DNA of 64,000 nucleotides from Bradyrhizobium sp. AUGA SZCCT0158 (lineage in GTDB: Bacteria; Pseudomonadota; Alphaproteobacteria; Rhizobiales; Xanthobacteraceae), in NCBI RefSeq assembly GCF_018130065.1, contig NZ_JAFCME010000028.1, positions 1 through 64,000 on the forward strand. Reading direction: 5' to 3'. Every line of letters begins with the position of its first letter. Position 1 is the first letter of the stretch. Below are positions 34,720-43,369 of this stretch, in pieces. Made by a program: the position numbers and the translations under genes. The notes beneath the pieces are model-generated. The model had not been told where the DNA came from, made no database searches, and was given only the letters and a program-made list of their open reading frames with translations.

Positions 34720-34734
34720 GCAAGAAGCGTGCCA
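34720..34734 (-). promoter_or_regulatory. Sigma-54 promoter of urt-ure run
   Basis: On the minus strand the sequence is TGGCAC-GCTTC-TTGC, an exact match to the -24/-12 consensus (TGGCAC-N5-TTGC). Transcription would start near 34708, leaving a leader of about 60 bases before urtA. This predicts RpoN- and NtrC-dependent expression. Confidence 0.8.
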
Positions 34735-35207
34735 CGGCCTGAGCACAGGGTAAGTCTATAGAATCGCAGTATAATCTTCCGCTTGCGGGGAAATCGCCGA
34801 GAAGTCCGCCTATTTTTTGGGCCAACAAAATGTATTCTTTTACGGCAAACAGTCTATTTTTTAGGCAAAATAGGCCATTTGTCTAATTTTACGGCACGAA
34901 AATTTGGCGATGCAGGCCAACGAGAGTGCACCGGAACTTGCGAATTTCCGGCTGTTTCTTAACCGCGCCAAGCATATCCGGCGATTTACCTTGAAAGCGC
35001 CGCGTTCATGTTCCATATGAGCCCCGTGACCTAGAGAATCATCAGGTCCTTGCGAGCCGCGTGTTCTGATCCCGTTCAACGGTTTCTGGCTTGCCCCTTC
35101 AGCCTAGCAAAACCGACGCCCCAAACACGCGGGTGTCTCAGACACCCCTCGCGCGCTCCTGGCTGTATCGGCCGGGCGCCTGCCTTTTTAATGGAAAGAA
35201 CCCTCTT
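34735..35207. other. Intergenic region between urtA and rhlE
   Basis: No gene seen; a 72-codon minus-strand frame at 34861 lacks support. The part from 34790 to 34910 is A+T-rich, and gcacgaaaatttggcgatgc (34894-34913) loosely resembles an NtrC enhancer half-site pair, at a suitable distance (about 165 bases) from the sigma-54 promoter. Confidence 0.4.
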
Positions 35208-36638
35208 TTGACCTCCTTTCAGGATTTCGGCCTTGCCGATCCCATTTCGCGTGCCCTCAAGGAAGAAAATTACCTCACCCCGACGCCCATCCAGGCCCAG
35301 ACCGTCCCCCTCGCAATGACCGGCCGTGACGTGGTCGGCATCGCCCAGACCGGCACCGGCAAGACCGCAGCCTTCGCGCTGCCGATCCTGCACCGCATTC
35401 TGGAGAACCGCATCCGGGTGCAGCCCAAGAGCTGCCGCGTGCTGGTGCTCTCGCCGACCCGCGAATTGTCGGGTCAGATCCTCGACAGCTTCAACGCCTA
35501 TGGCCGCCACATCCGCCTCTCCTCGGCACTCGCGATCGGCGGCGTGCCGATGGGCCGTCAGGTCCGTTCCGTGATGCAGGGCGTCGAAGTCATGGTGGCC
35601 ACCCCCGGCCGCCTGCTCGATCTGGTGCAGAGCAACGGCCTCAAGCTGGGCCAGGTCGAGTTCCTGGTGCTCGACGAAGCGGACCGCATGCTCGACATGG
35701 GCTTCATCAACGACATCCGAAAAATCGTCGGCAAACTGCCGATCAAGCGGCAGACGCTGTTCTTCTCGGCGACCATGCCCAAGGACATCGCCGAGCTCGC
35801 CGAAGCGATGCTGCGCGACCCCGCCCGCGTGGCGGTGACGCCGGTGGCCTCCACCGTGGAACGCATCACCCAGCGCATCATCCAGGTCGATTTCGCGGCC
35901 AAGCAGGGCATACTGGCCCAACTCCTGAAGCAGGAACCGGTCGACCGCGCGCTGATCTTCACCCGCACCAAGCATGGCGCCGACAAGGTGGTGAAGGCGC
36001 TTGCCAAGTCCGGCATCAACGCCAACGCCATCCATGGCAACAAGTCGCAGAACCACCGCGAGCGCGTGCTGGCGGCGTTCCGCACCGGCGAGATCCGCAC
36101 CCTGGTCGCCACCGACATCGCCGCCCGCGGCATCGACGTCGACGGCATCAGCCATGTGGTGAATTTCGATCTGCCGAACGTACCGGAAACCTACGTCCAC
36201 CGGATCGGCCGCACCGCGCGCGCCGGCGCCGAAGGCGTTGCGATCTCGCTGATCGCAGGCGCCGAGGAAATGGGTTATCTGCGCGACATCGAGCGGCTGA
36301 TCCGCGTGGCGCTGCCCCGCGAAGACCGCCGCACACCGGGCACCCGGGATGCAGCTCCCGCGCCGTCCCAGAACCGGGGCGGCCGGTCCGCACCGCGCGG
36401 CCATTCCGCCCACGGCCATGGCCATGGCGGCCGTTCCCATGAGCAATCGCCGGGCTCAAAAGGCCCTCGCCGTCCCCGCCGCGGTGGTGGTAATAATGCC
36501 GCGTCGCAGCCGACCCGGCATGAGTCGCCGCGTCCGGCGCAGGGTGGCAACAGCGAAAGCATTCAAGGCGTCGCCTTCTTGCATCGCGAGAGCCGCCCGA
36601 ATACCCAACCCAACCGTACCCATCGGCCGCAGCGCTAG
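35208..36638 (+). CDS. rhlE: DEAD-box RNA helicase, RhlE type
   Basis: About 476 residues from a TTG start (T-S-F-Q-D-F-G-L; GGAAAG nine bases upstream) that matches the usual RhlE N-terminus; the frame is open further upstream without family similarity. Q motif T-P-I-Q, motif I AQTGTGKT (46-53), PTREL, DEAD (156-159), SAT (187-189), A-R-G-I-D and H-R-I-G-R-T-A-R. The C-terminal 120 residues are Arg/Gly/His/Pro-rich and disordered, likely RNA-binding. Upstream of an IF-1 gene and a cold-shock gene, suggesting low-temperature RNA remodelling. Confidence 0.92.
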   Translation: MTSFQDFGLADPISRALKEENYLTPTPIQAQTVPLAMTGRDVVGIAQTGTGKTAAFALPILHRILENRIRVQPKSCRVLVLSPTRELSGQILDSFNAYGRHIRLSSALAIGGVPMGRQVRSVMQGVEVMVATPGRLLDLVQSNGLKLGQVEFLVLDEADRMLDMGFINDIRKIVGKLPIKRQTLFFSATMPKDIAELAEAMLRDPARVAVTPVASTVERITQRIIQVDFAAKQGILAQLLKQEPVDRALIFTRTKHGADKVVKALAKSGINANAIHGNKSQNHRERVLAAFRTGEIRTLVATDIAARGIDVDGISHVVNFDLPNVPETYVHRIGRTARAGAEGVAISLIAGAEEMGYLRDIERLIRVALPREDRRTPGTRDAAPAPSQNRGGRSAPRGHSAHGHGHGGRSHEQSPGSKGPRRPRRGGGNNAASQPTRHESPRPAQGGNSESIQGVAFLHRESRPNTQPNRTHRPQR

Positions 36639-36661
36639 CCTCGATCGATCTGGAGACAAAT

Positions 36662-36946
36662 ATGGCTAAAGAAGAGCTGATCCAGTTCGAAGGACTGGTG
36701 ACCGAAATCCTCCCCGACGCGCGCTACCGCGTGCAGCTCGACGCAGGACACGAAATTGTTGCCTACACCGCCGGTAAAATGAAGAAGAACCGGATCAAGA
36801 CGCTGGCAGGCGATCGGGTCACGATCGAAATGTCGCCCTATGATCTGGAGAAGGGCCGGCTGATTTTCCGTCACAAGGATGAGCGCCCCTCGAGCGGTCC
36901 CCCGCGTGGTGCACCGCCGCGTGGCGGCCAGTTCCGCCGCCGGTAA
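36662..36946 (+). CDS. infA: Translation initiation factor IF-1 with extended tail
   Basis: 94 residues. The first 70 are a standard IF-1 OB-fold (AKEELIQFEGLVTEILPDAR, then Y-T-A-G-K-M-K-K-N-R-I, and Y-D-L-x-K-G-R-L-x-F-R). The last 22 residues add Pro/Gly/Arg repeats (G-P-P-R-G-A-P-P-R-G), not usual for housekeeping IF-1. It starts 23 bases after rhlE. It may be a second, specialised IF-1 copy used with the helicase; the main infA is not in the window. Confidence 0.9.
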   Translation: MAKEELIQFEGLVTEILPDARYRVQLDAGHEIVAYTAGKMKKNRIKTLAGDRVTIEMSPYDLEKGRLIFRHKDERPSSGPPRGAPPRGGQFRRR

Positions 36947-37213
36947 CGGGCTTCCAGCGACTGATTGCCATCGTGCCCGACAGATGATGTCGGCGCGCGA
37001 TGGACCGGGCTTGCCCTGATCAAAAAATCGTGCACGTCAGGATTGTTTTGGACCCCTTGATCGAATAATATTGGGCATCGATTTTCGGCCGGACGACATT
37101 AGCTATCCACCGGTACAGCCGGTTTAGACGCTGACGACCCTTCCAAAAATTCGATCTCACCAGCCCATCGAGAGGTGGGCTACGACTAGTATATCTGAGA
37201 AGGGACTACCCCC
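36947..37213 (+). promoter_or_regulatory. Long leader of the cold-shock gene
   Basis: A 267-base gap without a gene. It includes an A+T-rich stretch near 37060-37080 (atcgaataatattgggcatc) that could be a promoter and small hairpins such as ccaccggtacagccggt (37110) and ccatcgagaggtggg (37163). Long structured leaders controlling translation at low temperature are known for cspA-type genes. Confidence 0.45.
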
Positions 37214-37426
37214 GTGAGCATGGGAACCGTGAAGTGGTTTAACGCAACCAAGGGCTATGGCTTCATCCAGCCGGATGACGGCGGCAATGACGTGTTCGTG
37301 CACATCAGCGCTGTCGAACGTGCCGGTCTTGGTACGCTGCGTGAAGGCCAGAAGATCAGCTACGAAATCGTGGCCGATCGTCGCTCTGGCAAATCTTCGG
37401 CCGACAATCTGCGCGCCGCTGGATGA
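37214..37426 (+). CDS. cspA: Cold-shock domain protein
   Basis: 70 residues, one cold-shock domain with RNP1 K-G-Y-G-F-I-Q and RNP2 V-F-V-H-I-S. Single-stranded RNA/DNA chaperone. The start is GTG two codons before an ATG (V-S-M-G-T-V-K-W-F), usual for this family. A terminator follows. Confidence 0.95.
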   Translation: MSMGTVKWFNATKGYGFIQPDDGGNDVFVHISAVERAGLGTLREGQKISYEIVADRRSGKSSADNLRAAG

Positions 37427-37477
37427 GTGATTTTTCAGGACGCCCGGCGCGCCCTTGAAAATTGCTTCGAAATAACG

Positions 37478-37506
37478 AAAGGCCGCGCCCAAGGCGCGGC
37501 CTTTTT
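37478..37506 (+). terminator. Terminator of the cold-shock gene
   Basis: AAAGGCCGCGCC pairs with GGCGCGGCCTTT, then T6. Confidence 0.85.
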
Positions 37507-37550
37507 TCGTACCTCAGATTTATCCCGCGCCATTGATCTGCGCGACGGCG

Positions 37551-38129
37551 TTACGACTTCGTGCAAACCGTGGTGTTGTACATCACGCACAGCGATTGGC
37601 GCGGGCGCGTATAGGTGAAGTCGGTCAAATTGATCCCCGCCTTCGCCATCACATAGCCGATGGCCGGGACGTATTTGTAGCTGACCTCGCTGTAAATCAG
37701 ATAGGTGTCGCCGACCTGCAGCGCGCTCGGAATCGCCACCGTGCTTCCGGTCCCGCGCGGCACCGCGCCCTTGCTCCACTGCACCCGGGCGATCTTGGTA
37801 GTGGGATCGACATACAGTTCCGTGATCGTGGAATTGAGCGGCGCGGCCGAATAGGGCGTCATGATGCCGGTGGAGGCGTTGAAGATGTTGGTCAGCTGGG
37901 CGTCGGTGACCGAGACGTTCTGCGACGTCAGATCCGACAGCGTCCGCGCCATCAGCGTCACCTTGCGGTCGACCGCGACGCCGGACGAGAACTCGACCGT
38001 GCCGAAAAACAGCACCAACATCAGAGGTACGACCATGGCGAATTCGACGGCGGCCAGACCCCTGGTATCGCCGGACAGATCGAGCGCCGAGCGCCGCATG
38101 CGAAGCCAGATTCCACTCATCAGACTCAT
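37551..38129 (-). CDS. TadE/TadG-like pilus assembly pseudopilin
   Basis: 192 residues. A short basic N-terminus precedes R-G-L-A-A-V-E-F-A-M-V-V-P-L-M-L-V-L-F-F, the TadE motif with the Glu after the prepilin-type cleavage region and a single membrane helix. The rest is exported, with two Cys near the end (S-L-C-V-M-Y-N-T-T-V-C). Minor pseudopilin of the Tad pilus. Last gene of a leftward group behind a second TadE-like gene and cpaB. Confidence 0.85.
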   Translation of the reverse strand: MSLMSGIWLRMRRSALDLSGDTRGLAAVEFAMVVPLMLVLFFGTVEFSSGVAVDRKVTLMARTLSDLTSQNVSVTDAQLTNIFNASTGIMTPYSAAPLNSTITELYVDPTTKIARVQWSKGAVPRGTGSTVAIPSALQVGDTYLIYSEVSYKYVPAIGYVMAKAGINLTDFTYTRPRQSLCVMYNTTVCTKS

Positions 38130-38192
38130 CGCCTTGCCTATCTTGTCTTGACGCGTTTTCTCAACGCAAACCGGGTCGCTTGAAAAATGCTT

Positions 38193-38726
38193 CTAGAAAG
38201 GTTCATTCTGGAACGCCGCGGTCGCGCTCAACAGCCGCTTGCTGCCGCTGAGATTCGAGATGTCATAGCCGAACTTGGTGACCAGTATCGGCCATTGATA
38301 GAACAGCCGCACCACGACGATGTCGCCGGGGCCGCCGGGGCTGTAATTGTTCGTCGGCACGAAATTCTTGCTGGCGTCGATCGGGTTGCTGACGTTGACG
38401 CTGCTGAACTGGGGATAGCTCTGCACGTCGACGGAGATTCCGTTGCAATCGAACAGCGCGGCGACCTTGCTGCAGACATAGGTCTTGAACTGCGCCTGGG
38501 TGTAGGCGGCGTTCTGCGCCTGACCGGTCATGATCATGCGCGCCGAATCCTGCGTCACGGTCTCGAGCACCTGGCTGGCAAAGAACATGAACGCCGTCTC
38601 GATGATCGCGAACAGCAGCGCAAAGAACATCGGCGCGACCAGCGCAAACTCGACCACGGTGGAGCCACCGCGATTGCGGCAAAAACGGCGCAACAACTGG
38701 CTGAAGGAGCGGATATGCGACGGCAT
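38193..38726 (-). CDS. tadE: TadE-like pseudopilin
   Basis: 177 residues. R-G-G-S-T-V-V-E-F-A-L-V-A-P-M-F-F-A-L-L-F is the TadE motif with membrane helix; exported domain with a C-x(n)-C pair. ATG at 38726 has a TGAGG site; an ATG at 38762 is possible. Sixty bases from the next tadE-like gene, so likely co-expressed. Confidence 0.85.
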   Translation of the reverse strand: MPSHIRSFSQLLRRFCRNRGGSTVVEFALVAPMFFALLFAIIETAFMFFASQVLETVTQDSARMIMTGQAQNAAYTQAQFKTYVCSKVAALFDCNGISVDVQSYPQFSSVNVSNPIDASKNFVPTNNYSPGGPGDIVVVRLFYQWPILVTKFGYDISNLSGSKRLLSATAAFQNEPF

Positions 38727-38841
38727 CGAAGCGACCTCAGGCGCAAGCGGAACTGCCGTCATGAGTAGCCGAAACAGATTGTCGAAGTGTTTCGCCGGAT
38801 AGAAGCAGAACGACCCGCGCCGTTAAGCGGACGTTAACCCT

Positions 38842-39657
38842 CTAGCGCCGGGCACAAAGTGGCGTGCAGCTCAGCACGTCGGCGCTGGTGCTTCCGCGGT
38901 AAACCGTGACCAGTTTGCTGTTGCCGGTTGAAGCAACGGCGGTCGTTTTGCTGTCTGCGATGCTGCGCAGCGCCAGTGACAAACTCCCGCTCAGGCGTGC
39001 TTTTCCCAGAACCTCGACTTCATCAGGCGTCATTTCCAGCGTCGCCGTTTTTCCCAGCACCGCGTTTTGGCCCTCTTTTTCCTTGGGGGCCTGGTCGATG
39101 GCGAGAACGCGGACATTGGTCAGAACGGTCTGGGAGGAGATGATATCGGGCGGCTGCCCCGCGCCATCGATACTCTGCTGCTTCTCGCGCTTCGACAGAA
39201 TCACGTCGACGCGGTCGTTCGGCAGAATGAAGCCGCCCGCCCCGGTTTCGGCCGAGATTTCAGTCGAGACGGCCCGCATTCCCGTCGGCAGGATCGCCGC
39301 CATGAACCCTGACCCGTTCGCCTTGACCAATTTCTGCTCGCGAATCGGTTCTCCCGCGATGAACGGCATGCGGGCGATGGAGCCAACGATTTGGGTGATG
39401 GCCTCGGGCCGGTCCTTCTTGCGAATGAAGCTGCCGCTTGAAGACGACTCGGTCCAGGTCTGCCACTGCAGGTTTTCGGCGGCGACAGTCTGGCCAAGGC
39501 CGATGTCATCCTTGGCCACGAGCACATCCACCGTCGGCAGTTGCGGTACTGCTGCGACCGGTGCGGGAGCTTCTTTGTCGATACCGCTCGCAAGGTATGC
39601 GGCAACACCGCCAGCACTGATTGCGATGGCCAGAACGATAATTCGGGCGGTGTTCAT
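38842..39657 (-). CDS. cpaB: Flp pilus assembly protein CpaB (full length)
   Basis: 271 residues. Signal-anchor start (MNTARIIVLAIAISAGGVAA), SAF domain about 40-110 (VDVLVAKDDIGLGQTV), then the RcpC domain (G-F-I-L-P-N-D-R-V-D-V-I-L). Periplasmic partner of the CpaC secretin. Its first 80 residues and about 45 bases upstream match the shortened copy at 43023, which occupies the usual cpaB place. This copy probably supplies the function. Confidence 0.88.
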   Translation of the reverse strand: MNTARIIVLAIAISAGGVAAYLASGIDKEAPAPVAAVPQLPTVDVLVAKDDIGLGQTVAAENLQWQTWTESSSSGSFIRKKDRPEAITQIVGSIARMPFIAGEPIREQKLVKANGSGFMAAILPTGMRAVSTEISAETGAGGFILPNDRVDVILSKREKQQSIDGAGQPPDIISSQTVLTNVRVLAIDQAPKEKEGQNAVLGKTATLEMTPDEVEVLGKARLSGSLSLALRSIADSKTTAVASTGNSKLVTVYRGSTSADVLSCTPLCARR

Positions 39658-39813
39658 ACGCTTTTACTCATACATGACGCAGCGACGCTTCCGGCGCTGA
39701 AGCGAGTCTAGCCAGACATAGGTCAAAGCAAGGTTAAGGGAGCGCATCGAAGTCGCGTTAACAAGCCTCGTAGTCGGGAACCGGACTGACGCCCGACGGT
39801 TCGCGTTCCGAGC

Positions 39814-40641
39814 CTATTTCCGGAATGGATAGGCCAGTTGCCCGGCGATCTCGCGCGGGAAGGTCGACTGATCGTCGACACCGTAATTGTCCGGCAAACG
39901 GTCTTTGGGCATCCGGAAGGTTCCGAACAGGATGTCCCAGAGCGGAAAGGTGCCCGCGAAGTTGGTATTGCCGCCCTCTTCCTGCGCGGTGTGATGCCAG
40001 CGGTGGAAGACCGGGGTGGCAAGCACGTATTTGAACGGGCCGAGCGTCCAGTTCAGATTGGCGTGAACGAACGCCGAATGGAAAATGTTGAAAGGGCCAA
40101 GCCACAGCATCACGTTCGGCGAAATACCCGCCATCAGCAACGCGACGTCGATCCCGATGGTGCCGAGCAACAGGTTGACGGGGTGAAAGCGCGCCGCCGA
40201 AATCCAGTCCACATCCTCGGAGGAATGATGGATGGCGTGGTATTTCCAGAAGCCGCCGCCATGGAACATGCGGTGCAGCCAGTACATCATGAAATCAGCG
40301 AGCACCAAAAACAGCACCGCCTGCAGCCACAGCGGCAGCGTCGACAGCGGCCCATGGCCATTGTCATAGAAGGCGATCAGTTCGTCGGCGTCATGAATTT
40401 GGAACACCAGGGCGGCGCCGAGCACCAATAGCCCGATCCGGAACACGCGGGCGAACAGCGGCACCAGGAACCAGTAGGCGAGATCGGTCACGAGTTCGCG
40501 CTTGCGCCACCACGGCCGGCCGGGATTGCAGGCCCAGAAATGCGCCAGCACCGAAAACACCAGCGCCAGCGCGATCGTCACCGGCACCACAATGGCCATC
40601 GTCTGGCCAAGCATCTCGACGATTTCCAGGCCCAGGAACAT
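39814..40641 (-). CDS. Sterol desaturase / fatty-acid hydroxylase family, copy 2
   Basis: 275 residues, several membrane helices and the di-iron His clusters: H123-x3-H127 (LHRMFH), H135-x2-H138-H139 (HAIHH), H188 and H193, H213-x2-H216-H217 (HRWHH). Integral membrane oxygenases of this family hydroxylate lipids, hopanoids, sterols or carotenoids; the substrate is unknown. Very similar to the gene at 40847 (clearly tandem paralogues). Leftward, between pilin and cpaB. Confidence 0.85.
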   Translation of the reverse strand: MFLGLEIVEMLGQTMAIVVPVTIALALVFSVLAHFWACNPGRPWWRKRELVTDLAYWFLVPLFARVFRIGLLVLGAALVFQIHDADELIAFYDNGHGPLSTLPLWLQAVLFLVLADFMMYWLHRMFHGGGFWKYHAIHHSSEDVDWISAARFHPVNLLLGTIGIDVALLMAGISPNVMLWLGPFNIFHSAFVHANLNWTLGPFKYVLATPVFHRWHHTAQEEGGNTNFAGTFPLWDILFGTFRMPKDRLPDNYGVDDQSTFPREIAGQLAYPFRK

Positions 40642-40846
40642 TGCCGCTTCTTAGCACCTTGCGCGATCTGGCGTCTCGGCAGAACCGGATTTCTGCAAGA
40701 CTCAAGGCGCGCAGCGTGCCGCGATCGGATTGGGCGGTCAATTCGGTCGTGACGAAAACTTCCGGCGGGAGGACCTCCAGGTCCCCGCTCTGGATACTTG
40801 ACGCGTCTTGCTTGCGCGAAGCGGGTCGTGCTGGCTCGAAAAGGCG

Positions 40847-41677
40847 CTACTGGCGAAACGGATAGGCTAACTGCCCACCGATTTCGTTCGGCACCGACTG
40901 ATCGGCGTCGACGCCGTAATTATCCGGCAGCTGGTTTTCCGGCATCCGGAACGTTCCGAACAGAATATCCCAGAGCGGGAAGGTGCCGGCAAAATTGGTG
41001 TTGCCGCCCTCTTCCTGCGAGGTGTGATGCCAGCGGTGGAACACCGGCGTCGCCAGTACATATTTGAACGGGCCGAGCGTCCAGTTCAGATTGGCGTGGA
41101 CGAAGGCCGAGTGGAAGGTCGTGAACGGCCCGACCCAGAGCATGATGTTGGGCGATATGCCCGCCATCAACAGAATGACGTCCACCATGATCGTTCCGAT
41201 GAACAGGTTGACGGGGTGAAACCGCGCCGCGGAAATCCACTCGAGATCTTCCGAAGAATGATGGATCGCGTGGTACTTCCAGAAGCCGCCGCTGTGAAAC
41301 ATGCGGTGCAGCCAATACAGCATGAAGTCGGAGGCAACCAGGAACAGCAGTGCCTGCACCCAGAGCGGAAGCGCGGCCAGCGGCCCGTGGCCATTGTCGT
41401 AGAATGCGACCAGCTCGTCGACATCATGAATGTTGAAGACAACACCGGCGCCGAGCACCAACAGCCCGATGCGGAGCACACGGGCGAAAACGGGAACGAA
41501 GAACCAGTAGCAGATGTCGGTGATGAGTTCGCGCTTGCGCCACCACGGCTTGCCGGGATTGCAGGCCCAGAAATGCGAGAGCACCGTGAACACCAGGGCG
41601 AGGCCGATCGTAACCGGCACCACCTTCGCCATGGTCTGGCCCATCATCTCGATGACTTCCAACGGCATACCCGACAT
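40847..41677 (-). CDS. Sterol desaturase / fatty-acid hydroxylase family, copy 1
   Basis: 276 residues, with the same four His clusters and the same length as its neighbour; most residues are identical by eye, divergence being concentrated in the first helix and the C-terminus. ATG at 41677 (M-S-G-M-P-L-E) chosen. All catalytic His are intact in both copies, so both may be active with different substrates. Divergent from the Flp pilin gene 300 bases away. Confidence 0.85.
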   Translation of the reverse strand: MSGMPLEVIEMMGQTMAKVVPVTIGLALVFTVLSHFWACNPGKPWWRKRELITDICYWFFVPVFARVLRIGLLVLGAGVVFNIHDVDELVAFYDNGHGPLAALPLWVQALLFLVASDFMLYWLHRMFHSGGFWKYHAIHHSSEDLEWISAARFHPVNLFIGTIMVDVILLMAGISPNIMLWVGPFTTFHSAFVHANLNWTLGPFKYVLATPVFHRWHHTSQEEGGNTNFAGTFPLWDILFGTFRMPENQLPDNYGVDADQSVPNEIGGQLAYPFRQ

Positions 41678-41985
41678 GACGGCCTCGCTTGATGGGGAGA
41701 TCCAAGGGGGTATCACCCTCGCGCTTAAGGAGCGGTGAATCCGGCACTGACCCGGGCCTGCGCGGCTGCGACAACAAGGCCCGCAATACTAAGCGCATTT
41801 TATCAATTGGCTTAATTCCGCGTTTACTCTGAGTGAGAACAGCGAGTTCCCCCCGGTTTTGCGCAATCGAATTAACTGCGCCGCAATGGTCCGGTTTTAG
41901 GGTGGCGTCATGGTCACGGTGCTGAGAACGCCGGCGAGACCAAATGATAGTTCGACCAGCCACGTGTACACAGGAGTTATCTATT

Positions 41986-42150
41986 ATGAAGAATCTCGTT
42001 TCGCGTTTCGTCAAGGATGAGTCCGGCGCGACTGCCATCGAATACGGCCTGATTGCCGCCGGTATTGCGATCGCGATCATCACCGCCGTTCAGGGCGTCG
42101 GCGGCAAGCTGTCGACCAACTTCGGCACGATCTCGACCTCGCTGAAATAA
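41986..42150 (+). CDS. pilA: Flp/Fap-type major pilin
   Basis: 54 residues. K-N-L-V-S-R-F-V-K-D-E-S-G-A-T-A-I-E-Y-G-L-I-A-A-G is the Flp prepilin motif: cut after Gly by the CpaA peptidase, leaving mature pilin starting A-T-A-I-E-Y with Glu5. AGGAG lies nine bases before the ATG. Forms the Tad (tight adherence) pilus fibre. Own terminator downstream, consistent with far higher expression than the assembly genes. Confidence 0.93.
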   Translation: MKNLVSRFVKDESGATAIEYGLIAAGIAIAIITAVQGVGGKLSTNFGTISTSLK

Positions 42151-42170
42151 GCGATCGTCGCAATCTGCTT

Positions 42171-42200
42171 CAAAGGCCCCGGGGTCACCCGGGGCCTTTG
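42171..42200 (+). terminator. Terminator of the pilin gene
   Basis: A perfect 13-bp stem (caaaggccccggg with cccggggcctttg) around GTCA. Confidence 0.8.
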
Positions 42201-42370
42201 TCGTTTGCGCGACTTGAGGGTCGTTTTCGAGACCCGGGGTTTTTGCGGGTCCGTCTCGTGCGGGCCGTTTTCCGATTGTTCACTTCTCGTCGATAGGTTC
42301 GCCGGATGCTGGAACGTCTTCTTTCAGGTCTTCCCGGCCTTCGCGTTGGCAGCACGGGCTGTGTGAATCC

Positions 42371-42895
42371 ATGATCCTCGATATTGCCCGCCTCATGCTG
42401 TTTCCGGCCCTGATGGCGTTCGCGGCCGCGAGCGACCTTTTCACTATGACGATTTCGAACCGGATATCGCTGGCCCTGGTGGCCGGCTTTCTGGTTCTGG
42501 CGCCGCTGGGCGGAATGGGCCTGCACGATTTCCTGATGCATCTCGGCGCCGGCGCCGTTGTCCTCGTCGTGGCCTTTGGCTGTTTCGCGATGGGCTGGGT
42601 CGGCGGCGGCGACGCCAAGGTCGCGGCCGGGGTGGCGCTCTGGTTCGGCTTCGATCACCTGCTCAACTATCTGCTCTATGCCTCGCTGCTCGGCGGCGCC
42701 CTGACGCTGCTGCTGCTCTATGCCAGGCAATGGCCGCTACCCCGGCCGCTCACAGGCCAGGCCTGGCTGCTCCGCCTCCACGACAAACAGACCGGAATCC
42801 CCTACGGCATCGCGCTCGCGATCGGCGCGTTGATGGTCTATCCGGAGACCGAGTGGATCAAGTCGATCGACGTCACGCACCTCGCAATGCACTGA
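42371..42895 (+). CDS. cpaA: Prepilin peptidase CpaA
   Basis: 174 residues, A24-family aspartic peptidase with about five membrane helices. Catalytic Asp22 (AASDLFTMTISN) and Asp81 (GGGDAK). Removes the leader of the Flp pilin and pseudopilins. Lacks the N-terminal methylase part, normal for Tad systems. Confidence 0.9.
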   Translation: MILDIARLMLFPALMAFAAASDLFTMTISNRISLALVAGFLVLAPLGGMGLHDFLMHLGAGAVVLVVAFGCFAMGWVGGGDAKVAAGVALWFGFDHLLNYLLYASLLGGALTLLLLYARQWPLPRPLTGQAWLLRLHDKQTGIPYGIALAIGALMVYPETEWIKSIDVTHLAMH

Positions 42896-43022
42896 TCCTT
42901 CGAACGGTAACGCACCGTTAAGGCAATTTACTCACGCCTCATTAACCATGCTTTGACGAATAGCTGGTCAACTCCCATCACGGCGGCGGAAGCGTCGCGG
43001 CGTTATGTGGAAAGTGAAGCGT

Positions 43023-43352
43023 ATGAATACCGCTCGCATTGTCGTTTTGACCATCGCCATCGGCGCTGGCGGCATTGCCGCAGGTCTGGCCAGCGGATCC
43101 GACCACCAGCCTGTCGCGCCGGATCCGGTCGCGGAGCTGCAGACCATCGATATTCTGGTCGCCAACGGCGACATCGGCCTCGGCCAGTCGCTCAAGGCCA
43201 AGGATATGCAATGGCAGACCTGGCCGGCCGCGAGCGCCAGCGACAGTTTCATCAGCAACGCCAACGCGATGACACTGGCCCGTGCGCGCCAGAGCGGCGC
43301 GCCGTCGCTCGTCGGATACGGCTTGGTCAGCCAGCAGTCGGTGCAGACGTGA
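43023..43352 (+). pseudogene. Shortened cpaB copy, internal deletion
   Basis: 109 residues. The first 80 match CpaB at 38842 (MNTARIVVLTIAIGAGGIAA, I-L-V-A-N-G-D-I-G-L-G-Q-S, Q-W-Q-T-W) but most of the SAF and all of the RcpC domain are missing. The last 25 residues (ending L-V-G-Y-G-L-V-S-Q-Q-S) resemble a CpaB-type C-terminus, which fits an in-frame internal deletion. It keeps reading frame and start, so a short product may still be made. Located exactly where cpaB belongs, between cpaA and cpaC. Confidence 0.7.
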
Positions 43353-43369
43353 CCGAAAGGACGCTCGTT

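Noticed and set aside
34861..35079. 72-codon minus-strand frame upstream of urtA
   Set aside because: It runs through an A+T-rich control region with no ribosome site or family resemblance.
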